Assembly: GCA_032622095.1 (NCBI GenBank)
Contig: CP136065.1
Span: 241,035,530-241,099,529 of the forward strand
From: Siphonodentalium dalli
Lineage: Eukaryota > Mollusca > Scaphopoda > Gadilida > Siphonodentaliidae
DNA: 64,000 bases
Direction of reading: 5' to 3'
Positions 19,468-31,848 of the stretch are shown piece after piece. Numbering within the stretch: the first letter of the stretch is position 1; the number at the start of each line of letters is the position of its first letter. The notes beneath the pieces were generated by a model. That model saw nothing but the letters and a program-made list of their open reading frames with translations. It was not told the origin of the DNA and did not search any database. The translations under genes were made by a program, and so were the position numbers.

Positions 19468-20690
19468 TGTTTGACTGGAGCAAATCTGCTATTCAGAGTT
19501 CCAGGTATCCTGTTACAACATTTTTTCTTACACTCATATTTAATTCACGCAGTAAGTATTAATTTTCACTCAGTTTTGTGGTGAGCGAATGCAAAGCTTG
19601 AAAATCAGTAGAAAATTTCATAAAAGGCAAAATAGTGTCTCCCTGGTGGCATCTCTCGACTCAAACATGTTATTTATGCACTAAACTCTAAATGAAAATT
19701 GTTTAGTGTGAACATATTTTTATTTCCAAATCTGAACAAATAACATAATATACAGATGACACATATAAGCAAAATAGAGTGTTAATATATTGAAATGAGG
19801 ATTAGACAACAAGCCTGATGGCTTATATGAAGTCTTCTCCTCTTTGACTACATGCCCCATCCCCAATAAGTGAGGGAGTGGTATAGTTCAGAAGGGAAGG
19901 GTTGGAAATAATGTTTTTTTGGACAATTGGTGATATATAATAGAATTTGAGTTAGGGATGGGAAGATAGTGTTAGGGATGGCAGGAGGCAGAGAGAAAGA
20001 GAGGTGAAGGAGAAAATAGAAGACGAGAGAGGGACTGAATGACTGAATTCTTTTTCCAAAAATGAACATGAAAGCCTGAATATATCTTCAAAGTTATAAT
20101 TTTAATGATGATGAATGTTAGAAATTTTGAGTAATATTGCTCTTAATATACCCAGGTTCAAATAAGCATGTGTCTTCTGACTTGTTTTGCTATTGTCAAG
20201 GGCATAATCAGATGACCTTTGCAACTACATGAACATGACCATCCAGCTATAGTTTCTATTACGTTGCAAAATATATTGCAGAGTGTAATAATTCAATATT
20301 TCACTTCAATTCAAGAAAAGAAGTTATTTGATCAAAGGAAGGATGATATCAACTTGTGCACTCAACGGATTACATGGTTGCTCTGTACGTTGACATGAAA
20401 CATAATTTTTATTCTAAACACCACTTTAAAATAATTTTCACCACGAGAATCTCCAAAACTAAATTATAGCAACAATCATCTGTTGGTACTTGTATATGTA
20501 CTAAACATGGCTGCTATCACGGTCTATAGATATTCAATTATAGGGAAATACTGGATAAACGTTGATGTATAGAAACATTGAAAATAACCATCAATATATC
20601 GTTCCTTTTTGCTAAATAATATCAAGTTTGATAGATTATCTCAAGAAAACTGAAAACTTTATGCTTTAATTAGTAGTCTCCAATATCAAG
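19468..20690. other. Intergenic DNA, nothing recognised
   Basis: AT-rich, with a purine-rich stretch at 19960-20040 ('agggatgggaagatagtg'). No gene, RNA or repeat border supported. Confidence 0.5.
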
Positions 20691-20696
20691 TTACCT

Positions 20697-20787
20697 ATCT
20701 GAGGTGCTCAGGTGAACCTATCTGAGGTGCTCAGGTGAACCTATCTGAGGTGCTCAGGTGAACCTATCTGAGGTGCTCAGGTGAATT
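20697..20787 (+). repeat. 23-bp tandem repeat, four copies
   Basis: 'cctatctgaggtgctcaggt' plus 'gaa' is repeated four times. Each unit carries 'cag/gtgaac', which resembles a splice donor on the plus strand, but no exon is recognised here. Confidence 0.95.
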
Positions 20788-20994
20788 TTTTATATATTGA
20801 CAAAATTTGTTTTCTTCAGAGGATTATTTTGTCAATACGACCAGTAAGTCTTCAATTATTATGAACTAAATATGATAAAATTAAATACTGTGCTGTTCAT
20901 TTCAATCTTGTGTCACCAGTTTTCAAGGCATGCTACTATTCCTGCTCTGTAATTTGAGTGTCTATAATCCTTAACAATTTGATGATAAGAGCCA

Positions 20995-21235
20995 AGCTGG
21001 TGCAGCATTAAAAATCATGTGCCAGTGCATTATCTTATATATGCAAGTCTCCCATAGGAAGCCTTGCCTATATAAGAGAATGCACAGCCTTACAAGGTCA
21101 AGATAAATATTGTTAGGCCAACGTATTCTCTTATATATGCGAGGCTCCCTATAGGAGACTGGAATTTAAATATAATACACTGGCACAGGGTTTTTGCAAA
21201 ATTTCAGGAAGCTCCAGTCATGGAAGGGATAAACA
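20995..21235 (+). mobile_element. Family B double-hairpin MITE
   Basis: Left 'agctggtgcagcattaaaaa', first hairpin with core 'tctcccataggaagccttgc', linker 'ttacaaggtcaagataaata', second hairpin 'ggctccctataggagact', right end 'agctccagtcatggaaggga'. TTAA is not preserved at either end, so this is an old copy. Confidence 0.75.
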
Positions 21236-21714
21236 GCATTCATATATTTCAAGAAATCTATCAATCCAATATACAAAATTTCTTATCAGTTTTCATCAAT
21301 ATTTATTATAATGATATTAGGATTATCCAAAACTAATAATTTGAAGAATATGTTAGAATTTTTGCCAGCATATATTAATTTTGTTTTAAAATTGCAATAC
21401 ATGTACATCGCATTTAAAACAAATAACATTTTTGTTGATTTTAAAACATGCTGACTTATCCTGAAATGTTGCTAGATCTTCATTATGTATTGCCAAATCT
21501 TTGCCTGACACATGATGTTTAATAATATCAATGTTTTACTGCCTTTAATTTGAACGAAATTAGCAATTGTGACAAGTTGGTTGAATTTTCTTGAATTTAT
21601 ACCTGATTATGTGGTGCCAAAATAAATCATGCAACCTAAAGTTGTCTTATACATTACTTATACCTCCCCTTAACCCTTTCTGTATTAAATGGATTCTCCC
21701 AGTCAGTTAAAACA

Positions 21715-23345
21715 TGTACATGATGGAAATGAAATAAGATGTGTTTTCTGTGACGTTAGTAAAGCATTAGTAAGGTATGGTACCGTGGACAACTCCACAT
21801 CCACAAACTATTGAAGTCCGGAATTATGGGGGATTTGCATAAACTGATTGAATCACATCTTGAAAGCCGACAACGTGTTATTATCGATGGCTCAAGTTCT
21901 CAGTTGTAGAATGTTTCTGCTGGAGTTACTCAAGGATCTATCTTAGGTCCTCTTTTTATCTTGATATACATAAATGACATAACTGAATCTATTACATGCA
22001 ACATACGCCTTTTCGCTGACGACACTTCGATTTTCCTAACCATTGAAGACCCCAACCTTGCTGCAAAAGTTATCAACAAGACTTAGAAACTTTAATGAAA
22101 TGGTCGACTAAATGGCTTGTCAAATTTAATCCATTGAAGACCGAATCTCTCTTGGTTTCTCAAAAAGATACACCCGTATTACACCCACCCTTGGCACTGG
22201 GAGATACAATCCTCAGACATAGAGAAAGTTCAATATGAAATGGCTAGAATTGTAACATGGGCAACAATTAGCGCAAGTAAAGACACAGGCTGGAAATTAC
22301 TATAATCGCGATGGAGAAAACACAAACTCTGCCAATTTTTCAAAATGATCAAAGGAGGCACCATCCATACTGAGACATCCATCTTGTACGCCCAATTGAT
22401 TCTTACGATAGCGGTTATACTTTCATTTCGATCACATAAGGTTGCCACCCAATATCACATACAACTATTACATGAATTCAATTTTTCCATCTGCTATAAG
22501 TGAGTGGAACTCTCTACCTGACACCATACACAATTGTAATACAATTGATGATTTCAAAAACTCACTAAATGCAATTACAAGGCGCATCCCAATTTACTAC
22601 TACCAGTTTTGCAGACCACAAGTACTCCATTCTCGCTTAAGATTGAAATGCAGTAGTTATACCCCCCCCCGCAACGAGTTGTTGGGGGGGGGGTGTATAC
22701 TGGAATCAGCTTGTACGTCTGTCCGTGGACACAATTTTGTCCGAGCTTTTATTCCTACATTTTCTGGTCAATATTTTTAAAACTTGGCACAGATATTTAG
22801 TACCTTGGGAACCTGTGCACCTGCGATTATGACATCTGTCCGACACTTTTTGGTGGAGCTATCCCCCTTTTTCGACATAGAAATATTTTTGCAACATGCA
22901 TAATTTTGTCTGAGCTTTTATTCCTACATTTTTAGGTCAATGTTTTTTAAATCTTGGCACTGATATTTAGTACCATCGGAACCTGTGCACCTGCGATTAT
23001 GATATCTGTCCGACTTTTTTTTGTGGAGTTATTCCCCTTTTATGACTTAGAACATTTTGGGACAATCACACCTCTAGTTTGAACTATGACCTATTGAGTA
23101 ATCACATTAAAACATCCCACTATGTCATTGTGACAAAATAGAAACAGCACATCATTACTTATTGGAATGTCTTGAATACAATGGTCCGGGACCGAACTTC
23201 GATGCATCAAACAGAATGTTATTTTATCAGTAAATATTCTTTTGTGCAGATCACAGGAACTCGGTCATGGTGAAAATATTTGACGCGGTTCAAACATTTA
23301 TTTTGAAAAAAGCGATTTTCATAACTTTAAAATTTAAAAAGTAAA
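21715..23345 (+). pseudogene. Fossil non-LTR retrotransposon (RT to zinc knuckle) with inserted repeat
   Basis: Conceptual reading in shifting frames shows reverse-transcriptase blocks: 'LLKSGIMGDLHKLIESHLES', 'VTQGSILGPLFIL', and the catalytic-type 'IRLFADDTSIFL' near 22007-22040. Then come 'NSIFPSAISEWNSLPDTIHN' (22472-22530) and the C-terminal zinc-finger-like 'CDKIETAHHYLLEC' at 23121-23163. Stops and frameshifts show it is dead. Bases 22655-23088 interrupt the coding order: an inserted dispersed repeat. Confidence 0.8.
22655..23088 (+). repeat. Dispersed repeat inserted in the LINE fossil
   Basis: It starts 'tacccccccccc' / 'gggggggggtgta' (hairpin head) and holds two ~190-bp units with 'ttttgtc(c/t)gagcttttatt', 'gaacctgtgcacctgcgatt' and 'cttggcac(a/t)gatatttagt'. 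The inverted relative is at 40860-41600. The coding match of the LINE resumes directly afterwards at 'gtttgaactatgacc'. Confidence 0.75.
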
Positions 23346-23399
23346 GCATGAGCTCAAATTATTTGGTGACAAGTGAAGTACATGAATCATATGCAAGCC

Positions 23400-23770
23400 T
23401 GATAATAAGGTGCCTGTCATTTGCAGAATGAGGTCCACAGAGGGTGAATTTAATGATGCTATCCTGCATAGCAGGCTAGCACCACTCAATTCACCCTATG
23501 GGGACCTCATTCTGCTTAGGCCTCATCTTCTCTTGAAAGTTTCTTTATTATCAAATTTCTGTAGAAACTTCTTCACATAGATTCTAATTCTTTTTTACTT
23601 TAGTTTATCCCCAAATTGGCAGAGGACACATTCCATAATCGATGTTACCAATGGGTGTACATCACAATATTCACCCTCTGGGGACCTCATTCTGCATGGC
23701 CTCATCTGCTAAGGGAGACATAGACTCTGATTGAGGTTCCCAAATGGTGAATATCGTGATGTACCATAAC
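23400..23770 (+). mobile_element. Family D palindromic element, degraded
   Basis: Left half 23400-23530 ('gtgcctgtcatttgcagaat', 'gaggtccacagagggtgaat', inverted partner ending 'ggggacctcattctgcttag') and right remnant 23660-23755 ('ttcaccctctggggacctca', 'gaggttcccaaatggtgaat'). The standard paired palindrome is seen complete at 52541-52796. Confidence 0.65.
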
Positions 23771-24109
23771 ATAATATGTCCCTTTTTCAATAATGGGCAT
23801 ATAAAAAATTGTAGCAATTAGTTCCTGGTTTGCAATTTTTTTTCCCATAAATGCACTGGACAAATTGCTGCAGTCTGAAACACATATAATCGCAAACCCA
23901 TTGTTTCCACAAAAACGGGGAAATGACTAGCTTTGGCACAGTTACAATCATAAATATAAATAACTAGATTTACATCCAACTTTTTCATAATGAAAGTGTC
24001 AATGACCCTGTAGCTCAACATTGACAGGGGATAATTTCATGTGTTAGTCAATAGAGCGATTAGGAATGCGAAAGTTGACAGCTAACTAATACTTGGTGTC
24101 AACATAAAG

Positions 24110-26110
24110 AATATAAAGTAAATCCAAGATGGCCACTGGTGGTCATGTTTTCCAATGAAGTTCAAAGATTTGATAGCTCCCATCTGGTTTTCTCCCTGAA
24201 GATCAATATGAATTTTTTGTGACAATCAAATGATGGATGTGGTCTGTAGGTGTGCTAAAAGATTTAGTCATGCAAAGAGTAAAATCCAAGATGACTGATG
24301 GTGGCCATGTTTTTAACGAAATTTGGAATGAAAGTCAATGACACTGTAGCTCAACTTGGAGAGGGGATAATTTCATGTGTTACAGTCAATGGAGCGACTG
24401 GGAATGTGGAAAGTTGATATGTCTAAGATATACTAGATGTGAACGTGAAGAGATATGTATAAAGTAAAATCCAAGATAGCCATGTTTTCCAATGAAATTC
24501 AAAAAAATTGGATAGCTCCCGTGTGGTGGTCACCCCAAAGATAAATATGAAGTTTGGTGACCATTAGATGAGGGATGTGGTCTGTAGGTGTGCTGAAGGA
24601 TTTAGTCATGCAAAGTGTAAAATTCAAGATGGCTGCCAGTGGCCATGTTTTTTAACAAATTCGGAAAAATTAGATGACACCCATCTCGTGGTCATCACGA
24701 ACATCCATGTGAAGTTTAGTGATGATCAGACAAGGGATGTCGTCTGTAAGGTGTACCAAAGGATTTAGTAAAATACAAGATGGCCACTGCAATCTAAAAA
24801 GATTTAGTCATGCAAAGAGTAAACTCCAAATTTCCTGCCGGCAGCTAGGTTTTTCATAAAAAAAAATTCAATTCGAAAGCTCTCATCTAGAGGTGATCCT
24901 AAACATGCCTGTAAACTTTCCAAACAATTCTCCAATAAATGTGGGCTATAGGGTGTGCCGATAGATTCAAATTTGAAATCCAACACATCTGCTGGCGGCC
25001 ATGTTATATAACGAATTTCGGGAAATAAATTGATGGCTCCCATCTAGAGGTCACCCCGAAAATCATATGAAGTTTGGTGATGATCGGATGAGGGAGGTGG
25101 CTTGTAGGGTGTGTCAAAGGATTTAGTCATACAAAGAGAAAAATCCAAGTTGACCACTGTCAGCCATGTTTTTAAATGAAATATCGGAAAAAGTTGAGGG
25201 CTCCCATCTGGAGGTCACCCCGATGATTCATATAAAGTTTGGTGATGATCAGATGAGGGATGTGGTCTGTAGGGTGTGCCAGGCAAAGAGCAAAATCCAA
25301 GATGGCTGCTGGCGGCAATGTTTTTTGGTCGAATGACCCTTCAATGACTCATTCCCATCAATATTAACATCCAGAACAAATTTTATGAACAGATGAACAG
25401 TCCGGCCTGTTGCCTGTGCTATTTGATTGAATTTTGAAATCAAAGATAGCAGCTGGTGGCCATGTTTTTTTGCCGATTGACCCCAAAATGATTAGTTACA
25501 ATCTATATGTCAATGTCAGCAGCCATGAAAAATTTCATAATAATCCGACCAAACATACGACCTGAACTCCATGCTAATGGATTTACATTGTTTAAAACTG
25601 AAAACCAAGATGGCTGACAGCGGCCATGTTTTTTTGCCGAATGACTCGTTCCAATCTGCTTGTCAGTCAAGTAAAATCCAAGTTGGCCATGTTTTTCAAC
25701 CAAATATCAGATTTATGGCTCCCATCTGGAGGTCACCCCAATGATCCATATAAAGTTTGGTGATGATCGGATGAGGGATGTTGTGTGTAGGGTAGGGTGT
25801 GCCAAAGGATTTAGCCATGCAAAGCGAAAAATCAAAGATGGCCGCTGGTGGCCATTTTTTTTTTATATTTTTGGTCAAACAACCTTACAATGACCCATCT
25901 ACATGTCAATGTTAACATCCAGGACAAATTTCATTATCAGACAAACTGTACAGCCTGTAGTCGCGCTAATAGCCAAAATGACTCGTTCCGATCAACAGCG
26001 ATGACAAATTTCATAATGATCCGACCAAATGTACGACCTGAAGCCCGTGCTAATGGAAATTGTTGATGGACACATGCACAGACGATGGTACCAAGCCATG
26101 GCAATAGCTC
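24110..26110 (-). repeat. Tandem 'ggccgccatcttggat' repeats (second locus)
   Basis: Seven or more imperfect units in the orientation opposite to 1-1050 for much of the block ('tttagtcatgcaaagagtaa', 'atccaagatggc', 'agtttggtgatgatc', 'gatgtggtctgtagg'), switching orientation near 25320-25650. Non-coding. Confidence 0.75.
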
Positions 26111-26330
26111 AAACTTGACAAGTCAAGTTGAGCTAAAAATGGGCAGAGGGCAAATTTTATGTTTTATCTGGAAAACATTCACACAAAAGAAAATTTCAGT
26201 GATGAAGGCGGTGCCTGAGAAACATTAATTTTTATTAAAATCATAAATATATTAAATAAATTGCTAGATTTATATCCAAAAAGGCAATGTCAATAGCTCA
26301 ACTTTATGAAGTTAAGTTGAGCTAAAAAAG
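26095..26330 (+). repeat. Two terminal stem-loops 'tagctcaa...ttgagcta'
   Basis: 26110-26136 (tagctcaaacttgac / aagtcaagttgagcta) and 26292-26321 are short perfect or near-perfect hairpins preceded by 'ggcaat'. The same end occurs at 41577-41612 and 57770-57803 behind unrelated bodies, so it is a shared 3' terminus of repeats. Confidence 0.6.
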
Positions 26331-26640
26331 GGGTTTGAGGGTAAATTTTATTTTAAATATTCCAACAGTTAACGTTCATGGACAGTTCTAGATAATGAAG
26401 CAGTATCCGATAGACTGATCAATAGGTCATCGGAACGTAATTTGATGGTTTCAGCATTGAAAAAAGTTTACATCAAAATTATCCAAATAAAGATCAAATT
26501 GAGGTGGGGACTAAAAATATGTTTAGAAGGGGGTGTAAAACTATGTTTTTTTGTATTAGCCTAATCACTGGTCAAATAGTAGATTTTTGTATGTGCCTGT
26601 TGGCAGAGCATACGGCAAACTAATACATTTTTATGTGGAA
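26331..26640. other. Intergenic DNA, nothing recognised
   Basis: No supported feature between the terminal hairpin and the next minisatellite. Confidence 0.5.
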
Positions 26641-27290
26641 TTTTAACCATGTTTAATCCTTACCAGACCAGATGTACCTGTTGGGAGACGGGGGAGAACT
26701 GATAAACAATATGGAGTTTTAACCATGTTTAATCCTCTGCCAGACCGGATATACCTGTTGGGAGACGGGGGAGAACTGATAAACAATATGGAGTTTTAAC
26801 CATGTTTAATCCTTACCAGACCGGATGTACACGTCGGGAGACGGGGGAGAACTGATAAACAATATGGAGTTTTAACCATGTTTAATCCTTACCAGACCGG
26901 ATGTACCTGTTGGGAGAGATGGAGAACACTGATAAACAATATGGAGTTTTAACCATGTTTAATCCTTACCAGACCAGATGTACCCGTTGGGAGATGGGGG
27001 AGAACTGATAAACTACGTTGAGTTTTAACCATGTTTAATCCTTACCAGACCAGATGTACCTGTTGGGAGACGGGGAGAACACTGATAAACAATATGGAGT
27101 TTTAACCATGTTTAATCTTCTGCCAGACCGGATATACCTGTTGGGAGACGGGGGAGAACTGATAAACAATATGGAGTTTTAACCATGTTTAATCTTCTGC
27201 CAGACCAGATGTACCCGTTGGGAGACGGGGGAGAACTGATAAACTACGTTGAGTTTTAACCATGTTTAATCTTCTGCCAATGCAGATCAT
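26641..27290 (+). repeat. ~76-bp minisatellite, about nine copies
   Basis: Units contain 'gttttaaccatgtttaatcc', 'ccagaccggatgtacctgtt', 'gggagacgggggagaactga' and 'taaacaatatgga'. They differ by a few substitutions and 1-2 base indels. Confidence 0.95.
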
Positions 27291-27961
27291 GTAAACCATT
27301 CACAGCAACCAGCTCGATCTCTCGTCACAATTTACTGTATATACACACAATATCCAACTTAAAACAGCATCGCATGAACTCTGTTCTATTTATAGATGTA
27401 TACAAAACTGTAAAAAAGCATGTCAAAAATAGAAAAGATGCTAGTAACAATGTTGAATGCAACACAAACAGCCAAATTATCAACATTTAATATCAGATGA
27501 GTCTATAAATCTAGAGATCATCTCTGAAGTAACAGGGTAGTTTATAATTTTACGATGTTTTTCCATTTTTGGGAATAGAAAACACTTTGCTAATAATTTT
27601 GGAGTTTCCTTCGCCTGGAAATTGTTCAAAATTTGTTCAAGAAAAAATTTCTTACCAACCTAAGTCAAGTCAAGATTCTTGAATGCTGGTTAGCAATATT
27701 AAAAATAACTAATATTAATCAAGGTGGTCTTCGCACCATTTTCATTAGGATGTTCATACTTTTGTTTATAAACTTCAATATTTTTATAAGGAGATTCAGA
27801 ATTTTTGTCCCCAACAAGAGCACCATCACGGTGGCTTACACTAATGCTCTAAATAATCGACCCCTTAACCACAGCAGAATTATGGGTAACTTTTCAGGAT
27901 TTAGTCGGAAATATGGCTTGTTGCCATTCATCAGAAAGCTCTCTCAGGAAAGGTCACTCAG
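27291..27961. other. Intergenic DNA with inverted copy of an NPEPPS-intron block
   Basis: About 27832-27950 is a near-identical inverted copy of 5998-6113 ('aattatgggtaacttttcag'). The 110-codon frame at 27633-27965 overlaps it and has no recognised match. Confidence 0.6.
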
Positions 27962-28375
27962 TTGATAAGATGCAACCATCTAGTCAAAATTAGATTGCTT
28001 GCACTTCACAGGAATTTACAATTCTTCCAAGAAAAAAAAGTTGTTAAACAAAGGCAAATGCTGACATTTCTATGCTTAATTCCAAAACAGGATAAAGTTG
28101 AGACAACTAATACAACAAATAAGATGGAAAACATACTAAATGCATACAAGAAGATATGCCTAATCTCAGCACCATTCTCCAAAAATATTCACTGCACACC
28201 GGAAGATATGCGTACTCTTAGCACCTTCTCCAAAAATATTAACTCCATACCAGAAGATATGCCTACTCTTAGCACCTTCTCCAAAAATATTAACTCCGTA
28301 CCAGAAGATGTGTCTACTTTAGATCTTAGCACCTTCTCCAAAATTATTAAGGTTCAAAAGTACGGAGAGGAATGA
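27962..28375 (+). CDS. Hypothetical 137-codon ORF with internal peptide repeats
   Basis: Nominal start ATG at 27968, stop TGA before 28376. The N-terminal half is basic. The C-terminal half has three to four ~17-residue repeats, LSTFSKNINSIPEDMPT type (variants NIHCTPEDMRT, NINSVPEDVST), encoded by a 51-bp tandem repeat at 28180-28340. A unit length divisible by three keeps the frame open, so openness alone is weak evidence. No family recognised; possibly non-coding. Confidence 0.25.
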   Translation: MIRCNHLVKIRLLALHRNLQFFQEKKVVKQRQMLTFLCLIPKQDKVETTNTTNKMENILNAYKKICLISAPFSKNIHCTPEDMRTLSTFSKNINSIPEDMPTLSTFSKNINSVPEDVSTLDLSTFSKIIKVQKYGEE

Positions 28376-29123
28376 TATTCAAATAAACAATTCATCGAAC
28401 AAGTTCCTAATAAAGACAATGACGTTGATTGAAAACGATCACCATGGCAACGATCACCATGGCATGTTTGAAGATTACTCTCTCCGAATATTTATATATT
28501 ATCTGAAAGGATTAAAACCTGCAGCAAGCATTTAAAATCATGATAGCTATAGGTTGATCAATAATGTTTGGGAGATCAAGAACTAACAAAAAACTAATTA
28601 TTTATAGCATAGCTAGTTAGCATTTTGCTCTTGTGATCTCAAAGGTTATAGGTATCTGAATATTAAGTTTGTTGGAAAATCCACCGACAAACATGGTCTG
28701 CACAATTTTCAGTTATTTTTCATTTTCAAGGCTTGCATTTTGATGGCTACATTTGGTTTTTCACTGATATTTAACTCCTCCACTCTGCATATCACTCAAA
28801 AAGAGTTAAACATTTCGGCAGAGAGATGACAGCTACTCTAGTGAAAATAAGGGTGTGAAGTAGAAATCTGAACACTACCTAATTACAAATCAATACCAAA
28901 ACTTGAATATTGTCCTGAAACTAATAGCGTTGCTAAAATTTTGTGAACTAATGACTGAAGTCTGATGTCAAGCATGCCTTCTCAGGTCCGACATCATTAC
29001 ATGCACAACGATTTATGTTTCATAAGGAGTTGGGGTGAACTTGGTTTTGTCGATCAAATATTTAAGAATACTGTGGGGTTCTCATGCAACTCTCTAATCA
29101 CCCAAACAGAGCCTTATATTAAT
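28376..29123. other. Intergenic DNA, nothing recognised
   Basis: AT-rich, with a 15-bp duplicated 'cgatcaccatggca' at 28437-28462. Nothing else supported. Confidence 0.5.
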
Positions 29124-29850
29124 TAAGCCGAATATCCTATATTGGATATACGTCTCCAGAACTCTCTATTAACATCAGGTTCTGTATTGAAGGGATTCCC
29201 TTGATTTCATTGGAGAGTGGCGTAGACTGCGCACAATTTCATTGGTTTATGGCATAACAGATCACTTCACAGACAGGAGGTCAATGACGTGTTGACAATT
29301 TTCACACACATTGTCAAACTCAAATATCATTGAAAAACTGAATACAGGCGATATATCCATAATTAAGTTTACTCATCACAATATAGGAGACATCATTTTC
29401 GAGTTTCTATCAGTCAACAATATGCATGACTGATTATTCTTTCGGATATGCTTCTGACACAAAGTCATTACGCTTCTCTTTTTGACAAAGTCTCTTGAAC
29501 TCTCCACAGATGCTTTCTTGAGCTCGGTCAACAAAGCGCATGAAATCTCCCAGTTTAGACACCTGAGGGTTGAGTACTTCCAACAATTTTATTGTAAATT
29601 TCGACTCGGTTCGGCTGCTCATTGCTCTTGATTTGCGGCATGGCTCGCATCTGGTTGTATTTACAACTATTTCTAAATGCTACGATTCTCACAAACATTT
29701 ACTACACCTGCACTCCATATTTGGAAATGGTTTATTACGTCATGTTGGAAATGCTGCGTCATCATAGAAATGATATATAATGGACACATCTAGAGACATA
29801 TATACGTTAGGATATTCGTCGGCTTTTCAAATAGACTGATTAATGATGTA
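29124..29850. mobile_element. TIR element, copy 1, carrying an ORF-bearing insert
   Basis: It is homologous to the reverse complement of 31849-32727. The ends carry 'ggatatacgtctccagaact' (left) and 'gttaggatattcgtcggctt' (right), which match the inverted ends of copy 2. Positions 29451-29653 are absent from copy 2. The right end with its flank ('cattggaagatagattgctt') also occurs at 18880-19030, inverted. Confidence 0.7.
29434..29653 (-). CDS. Hypothetical ORF inside a TIR element, possible captured exon
   Basis: On the minus strand the frame can be read from 29652 (RCEPCRKSRA) through ATG at 29622 (MSSRTESKFTIKLLEVLNPQ, 'KLGDFMRFVDRAQESICGEF', KRLCQKEKRND) to a stop at 29434. Composition looks coding (balanced, charged, amphipathic helices). 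The insert starts just after a minus-strand 'ccag', which could be a splice acceptor. It is missing from the paralogous element 2.3 kb away. No family recognised; capture of a host exon fragment is an inference. Confidence 0.35.
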
Positions 29851-29954
29851 AATGCTAAAATGCATTGGAAGATAGATTGCTTGAAAAACAGTAGGAAAGT
29901 ATTCCTTAAAATTATCCATATATGCATTCTTTCCAGAATTCTTGGAAAAAAATC

Positions 29955-31045
29955 CATGACCAAATATAGAAATCACTAGCCACGCAAAGTCTATTTCCCT
30001 TTTTTCTCAGGACCGCGCACATCCATTTTTCTCCATATTAATGCCTGAGAACACAGGTAATTATTTTTAATGGCCATATTGAATAGGATACCAAATTTTT
30101 AATTAAATCGAAGCTTGCTATTTTCCTAGTTAATTTCTGGTAAACAATATGAACAACAAAACAAACAAAAATGAACAAGATAAAAGGACAAAATTAAACA
30201 TTTCCAGATGAACAAAGAGGAATATCTTTTGAATAGGAGAGAAACAAATCAATCAATTAATCGATCAATCATGAAACCAATAAACATAGATTATCTCCAT
30301 ATCAAATTTCATGAGATCAATATTGATGTAACATCAGATTAAGTACAGTTTACAAACAAGTGAGGCCATGCAAAGTCAATATCCTTGTTTCTCATGACAA
30401 AACATTTTGAAAAGCAGACGCGCACGATTTTAGATTCGCATCGGCTAGTTCCAGGTATAATTTCAGTTGCCCGTGACCAATATTTCCCAAACAGATGTCA
30501 GTGAAAGGTCTGTTGATCGATTGTCTGCTTTATTTTGTCAAAATCACCCAGTGAAGCATCAGTGACATGTATTTTACTGACATAGCAATTGTCACTCTTC
30601 ACGATTAACACGTTTGAACCTAGTTACAAATTCCAGTAATGAATACAATTGGAAATCTGTCCTGGGAAATGGGTGTGTTCTATCTAACTTCTGTCCATGT
30701 TTGTATAAAAAACATACCGCAATTATTTCATACACAATAAATCCCCCCCCCCCCCCAACATATTAATGCCATTGTATTTTCGTAACACGTTTAACAAGTT
30801 GTGTTAAATCATAAACGGCATCTTTACGTTGATCTAAGTTAACAAAATGTGCAATTTTCTCTATAATGAAACATGCTGCAGGCTTTTCTAATATGAAATC
30901 ACCATATTCTGTTCTGATGGTATCATGCAAGGGTTGGGGGGGGGATAAAAAGGTTGAAAGTGCAGGGTTTCAGGACCATGTGCGCGGTCCTGAGAAAAAA
31001 GGGAAATAGACTTTGCGTGGCTAGTGATTTCTATATTTGGTCATG
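29955..31045. mobile_element. 1.1-kb element with ~66-bp perfect-looking inverted ends
   Basis: The left end 'catgaccaaatatagaaatc'...'tctcaggaccgcgcacat' and the right end 'atgtgcgcggtcctgagaaa'...'gatttctatatttggtcatg' are inverted with no mismatch that I noticed. The interior has no convincing frame; it contains a C tract at 30744 and a G tract at 30940. Target duplication not resolved. High end identity suggests a recent insertion. Confidence 0.75.
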
Positions 31046-31848
31046 TTTTCTGAGGTATTAGGATGTAGATGGATTTTGATGATAATTTCCACAAATGATT
31101 AATGGTATTGTCCCCATTATAGTTGACTTCTTCCAAACATCGTTCATGGAATTTTCATCAGATATCTACGAAAATATTATCTGCAAGTTATGCCTCTGGG
31201 AATACTACTTTATCCATCAAATCAAATACTTCTCAAATTGAATACTGAATAAAATATTTCATGATGTTGACCACACATTAATAAGATACAGGTTTTCGTT
31301 TTTGTTGCTTTAACCAAAATATCCATTAAACAAAGCACTTCCTCATCTAATAACAGGACTCAACGAAGAAATCAATCAAACCAAACTTATCAATAACCAT
31401 ACCTAAAGAAATGTTTGCAATCAACAGATTTACATATGGATTCCTCTGAATAAATTGATATGAAAATCACTCATCAAGTGCTCTTTCAACATCCATGCTA
31501 AATGAACTGGAATAGTTATAGATAGGCGACACTCAGCATTTGTTATTGGAGCAGAAAGGGTCAGGTTAATACGAATCGGGCGGCTGGTTTTAATGGCACA
31601 AGGACCAGTCTAATGTGCAAAATTCGGCAACAACTGTTTCTAATTCATGGAAATAAATGTAAATTTTAATAACAGATTTTCATCTCAAAGTCGATATAAA
31701 TTGTTTACTGAATGAAAATTGCAATCTAGCTGTCGTCTGCCATTTTTGTTTCTGCGAATCTCATGTCTGTTAATTTGCGCACTAAATTTGAGTAGACTGG
31801 TTCCTGGTCAAAACCTGCAAGAAACTGAAAATATAAGAACCTGACCCC
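31046..31848. other. Intergenic DNA, nothing recognised
   Basis: AT-rich spacer between two inverted elements. No supported feature. Confidence 0.5.
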
